Virus record (IMG/VR): IMGVR_UViG_3300049448_000062
Span: 1 to 23,322 of that record
Strand: one strand, 5' to 3'
Length of the DNA: 23,322 bases
Origin: a virus
Part shown: positions 20,857 to 23,322 of the stretch, piece after piece
Layout of the letters: every line of letters begins with the position of its first letter
Position numbering within the stretch: position 1 is the first letter of the stretch
Position numbers and translations under genes: made by a program
Notes under the pieces: model-generated
What the model was told of the DNA's origin: nothing
Database searches by the model: none
The model's input: the letters and a program-made list of their open reading frames with translations, nothing else

Positions 20857-20890
20857 GGCGACTGAAGCTGCGCGGTGGGCTTCAGTCGCC
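20857..20890 (+). other. 12-bp perfect hairpin after the tail tube gene
   Basis: GGCGACTGAAGC (20857-20868) and GCTTCAGTCGCC (20879-20890) are perfect complements around a 10-base loop. It lies 18 bases after the tail tube stop and 10 bases before GGAG of the next gene. No U-tract follows, so RNA stabilisation, processing or attenuation is more likely than classical termination. Confidence 0.75.
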
Positions 20891-20909
20891 GTGACTCCTG
20901 GAGAACAAC

Positions 20910-21320
20910 ATGACGACTGTCGACTTCCCGTTCGGAGTCAAGAAGAACAGCGAGGGCGAAGCCTCGTTTGTCGATGTTCGCTTCCGCTTCACCATTCGTA
21001 CCGCGCGTGAACTGGAACGGGCCTCTGTCGTTGGGCTCAGCCTCCTGCTGGCTCGTGGTCAAACGGTGGAAGCGCTCGTGCTCCTAGTCTGCTACGGCCT
21101 CAAGTGGGAGCGCAAAACCATGAACGAGGACCACGCGGTCAATCTCCTCGATCAGTTCGTGGAGGCGGGCGGCAACGTCAACTCTCTGGCAGAAGCCTTG
21201 CGGAAGGCGCTGAACGAATCAGGTGTCTACGGGCCGAGCGCCACGGCGACGAAGGAAGCGATCGACCTCTCGCTGCCTCCGGAACCGGAGCCTGACCCTT
21301 TGGCGCCGACGATCCAGTAG
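20910..21320 (+). CDS. Tail assembly chaperone, G-like (upstream frame)
   Basis: 136 aa from ATG 20910 (GGAG at 20900-20903). The protein starts with a beta-like region (FRFTIRTARELERASVVG), continues with helices (VEALVLLVCYGLKWERKTMN, HAVNLLDQFVEAGGNVNSLA) and ends in an acidic Pro-rich tail (LSLPPEPEPDPLAPTIQ). The helical part with KWERKTMNEDHAVNLLD matches the G-type chaperones found between tail tube and tape measure. It probably binds the tape measure during tail assembly. The slippery site CCCTTTG lies at codons 130-131, six codons before the stop. Confidence 0.85.
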   Translation: MTTVDFPFGVKKNSEGEASFVDVRFRFTIRTARELERASVVGLSLLLARGQTVEALVLLVCYGLKWERKTMNEDHAVNLLDQFVEAGGNVNSLAEALRKALNESGVYGPSATATKEAIDLSLPPEPEPDPLAPTIQ

Positions 21321-21604
21321 ACGACGAACGCACGATGTTCGCGCGCTGGGTCGAGCGGATGGAGTTTGTCGCGTTTGGGACGTTACGGTTATCGCTCGTG
21401 CAGTTTGAGGATCTGACGCCGAAGGAGTTCCACCACGCCTTGCGAGCAGAGACCGAGAAAGAGCAGCGGGCGTTCGAACGTGTGGCGCAGTTGGCGTGTT
21501 GGGTCATCAATCCGTGGACGGGCGGCGGGAAGCCCTTGCAGGTACGGGATCTATTACGACGGCCTGGTGAACGGCGGCGGCAACGACCAGACGACGAGGA
21601 CTAG
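21296..21604 (+). CDS. Tail assembly chaperone, T-like extension via -1 frameshift
   Basis: This frame is -1 relative to the G-like gene and opens directly after a TGA at 21293-21295, exactly where the heptamer C CCT TTG (21296-21302) begins. A slip there would join residues 1-131 of the G-like protein to about 100 more residues (GADDPVDDERTMFARWVERM onward), a 231-aa G-T product. An ATG at 21335 exists, but no ribosome site precedes it, supporting frameshifting. The C-terminus is helical (FHHALRAETEKEQRAFERVA) and ends in a charged tail. The programmed shift at this location is established for lambda G-T and many siphoviruses. Stop at 21604 lies three bases before the tape measure start. Confidence 0.82.
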   Translation, partial: PFGADDPVDDERTMFARWVERMEFVAFGTLRLSLVQFEDLTPKEFHHALRAETEKEQRAFERVAQLACWVINPWTGGGKPLQVRDLLRRPGERRRQRPDDED

Positions 21605-21607
21605 ACA

Positions 21608-23322
21608 CTGGCATCCATTTCGAGCCTCATTGTAAAGATCGGCGCGAATGCCGACGAGTTGACGAAGGTCTTAGCCAAGGCCGGCGAGTCAACGAAAGAC
21701 CTTGACGCCTCGCTGAAGCGCCTCGGGAACACGCCGCTCGGAGTGGAGGCCACGAAGTCCGCGAACAACCTGAATGATGCGCTGAAGCGGGTCACGGATC
21801 AGCAGCAGAAACTCGGCCAGCAGGCGACGTTCGCAGCCACAGGCATCGAGAAACTCGGCGGTCCTGCCAGGCTCACCACCGATCAACTCAATCAGATGAA
21901 CGTGACGATCCAGAAAGGCCTGGATGCGTTCAGGGCATTGGGGCAGGAAGCCCCGGCAGAACTGCAGCGTGTCGCGGCTGCGGTCAAGGCCCAGCAGCAG
22001 GCGCTTGAGGGCAGTGGATCTGCGATCACGAAAATCACCAGTCTGCAGGGCGCCCTCACGAGTCAGCTCGCCGCTTACGCCGGTCCTGCCGCGATCGGGT
22101 TCGCGATCAAGCAGACGCTGGACTATGCCGACACGCTCACGAAGATGAGCGACCGGACTGGCATCGGGGTCATCGCCCTGCAGCGTCTCGAAGCCATTGC
22201 CAAGCCGTCCGGCAACACCATCGAAGAAGTCGCCAACGCGGTCAACAAGTTCCAGAAGAATCTCGCGGAAGGCGACAGCGCGGCAACTGGCGCGATCAAT
22301 CGGCTCGGCCTCTCGTTCTCCAAGCTGAAAGACCTCAATCCTGACGAGCAGTTCATCGCCATCGCAAAGGCGATCCAAGGCATCAAGGATCCGGCTGAGC
22401 AGACGTTGATCGCGGTGCAGTTATTCGGCCGCGGCGGAGCGGAGATCCTGCCGACCCTCAAGGCGAAGGTGGACGAGCTCGCGGATTCCACCGTCAAGAT
22501 GAGCGCGGAGTCAGTCAAGGCGCTCGATGACCTCGGCGACAAGTTCGGGCAACTCAAGACCAGCGCGCTGAACTCGCTCGGGGAACTGGTGGCCGAGGCC
22601 GCGCATGTCATCGAGGTGTACAAGAACTTACCCGGTGCCATCTCCAAGGCGATCGAGGACATCCGAAAGGGACGGGAATCCAAGATCCCATTCGAGGGCG
22701 CGGCGCGCACGGCGGCTGGCCTACTGGGGATTAACGGCGTCGATCAACTGTTCGATCAAGTGAACGCCCAAGCCTCGCCTGGCATCCCCAAGGCGACTGG
22801 CCCGACATCTGACCGGAATCTCTCGGCCACGCTGCCGACAAACATCGAAGCCATTACGGCAGGACTAACCAACTCAGCCCAGGCGCTGATTGCTATCGGT
22901 CAACAGCAGAAGGCCGTTGCGGACAGCCTGGGTCTGTCGCTTGAGGAATACCAGAAGAAACTCGGTGAAGTCAACGACAAGATCCGCCTGCTCACTGCGA
23001 CATCCTCGGGACTGAACGACGCGCAGAAGATCCAAGCCACCTCACTGGCTGCGCTAGGACTGTCAGAAGAAGACATCGCCCTGAAGTTGGGCACGTCTGC
23101 CAAGGCGGTCAAGGACTACTTCGAGGCCGTCAAGGCTGGGGCGTCTGCAGAGGTCGAGTTCCTGCGTCAACTGGATGCTCAGGCGAAGCTGCAGCGAGAC
23201 GCGGAAATCGCCACCATCGCGCTGTCTCTGGCCATCCGTGAGCACCTCCTGCCGAACACCGTTGCGCTCAAGGATCAACTCGCCGCTGTCGGGACGCAGA
23301 CCGTGCGGTTCGACGGAGAGTA
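21608..23322 (+). CDS. Tape measure protein, N-terminal part (runs off the window)
   Basis: At least 571 aa, open to the end of the window. The family opening reads (M)ASISSLIVKIGANADELT if translation starts at CTG 21608; GAGGA at 21596-21600 is 7 bases before it, and no ATG, GTG or TTG exists in frame until a TTG at 21659, which would remove this conserved start. Long helices follow (DASLKRLGNTPLG, NNLNDALKRVTDQQQKLGQQ), then TGIGVIALQRLEAIAKPSGN and ALQLFGRGG-like AVQLFGRGGAEILPTL, the conserved tape-measure core motif of the lambda/TP901 group. A hydrophobic stretch near QLAAYAGPAAIGFAI may be a membrane-active part. It sets tail length and later helps DNA entry. It shares its frame with the chaperone T gene, separated by TAG-ACA. 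Confidence 0.9.
   Translation, partial: MASISSLIVKIGANADELTKVLAKAGESTKDLDASLKRLGNTPLGVEATKSANNLNDALKRVTDQQQKLGQQATFAATGIEKLGGPARLTTDQLNQMNVTIQKGLDAFRALGQEAPAELQRVAAAVKAQQQALEGSGSAITKITSLQGALTSQLAAYAGPAAIGFAIKQTLDYADTLTKMSDRTGIGVIALQRLEAIAKPSGNTIEEVANAVNKFQKNLAEGDSAATGAINRLGLSFSKLKDLNPDEQFIAIAKAIQGIKDPAEQTLIAVQLFGRGGAEILPTLKAKVDELADSTVKMSAESVKALDDLGDKFGQLKTSALNSLGELVAEAAHVIEVYKNLPGAISKAIEDIRKGRESKIPFEGAARTAAGLLGINGVDQLFDQVNAQASPGIPKATGPTSDRNLSATLPTNIEAITAGLTNSAQALIAIGQQQKAVADSLGLSLEEYQKKLGEVNDKIRLLTATSSGLNDAQKIQATSLAALGLSEEDIALKLGTSAKAVKDYFEAVKAGASAEVEFLRQLDAQAKLQRDAEIATIALSLAIREHLLPNTVALKDQLAAVGTQTVRFDGE

Overview
The window is the structural (late) region of a tailed phage or prophage, almost entirely on the + strand. 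The gene set (P27-type small terminase, large terminase, S78 protease plus HK97-fold capsid, HK97-type portal, gp6/gp10-like connectors, DUF3168-like tail completion protein, tail tube, frameshifted tail chaperones, tape measure) fits a long-tailed siphovirus of HK97 type. Base composition looks GC-rich (around 60 % by eye, not computed). The host cannot be named from the sequence. There is no integrase, tRNA, rRNA or CRISPR array.

Layout. 33-2271: terminase genes and a small ribbon-helix-helix protein. 2289-4639: palindrome, protease-capsid fusion gene, strong post-capsid hairpin, small gene. 4636-6066: portal, placed after the capsid instead of before it. 6008-6583 (-): HNH endonuclease. 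6597-18013: an approximately 11.4 kb accessory block between portal and connectors. It encodes a collagen-like fibre protein, two DUF115/Maf-like proteins, six glycosyltransferase-like proteins, three SAM methyltransferases, a GIY-YIG endonuclease, a second HNH endonuclease (-) and two tiny genes too short for most gene finders. Inside it lies a five-gene minus-strand cassette (8227-9378) with its own promoter and a perfect palindrome in the promoter spacer. 18001-20283: connectors, tail completion and two small proteins. 20284-23322: leader with a Shine-Dalgarno-masking hairpin, tail tube, second strong hairpin, chaperone pair with a CCCTTTG slippery site, and a tape measure that seems to start at CTG and runs off the window.

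How it may work together. Most + strand accessory genes are chained by 4-base RTGA stop/start overlaps, so they look like one translationally coupled unit. The likeliest reading is a virion glycosylation module: sugar transferases, sugar-modifying methyltransferases and Maf-like protein glycosyltransferases travelling with a collagen-like surface fibre. This function is inferred from families and context. Three homing-type endonucleases and the minus-strand cassette show that the block is an insertion hotspot.
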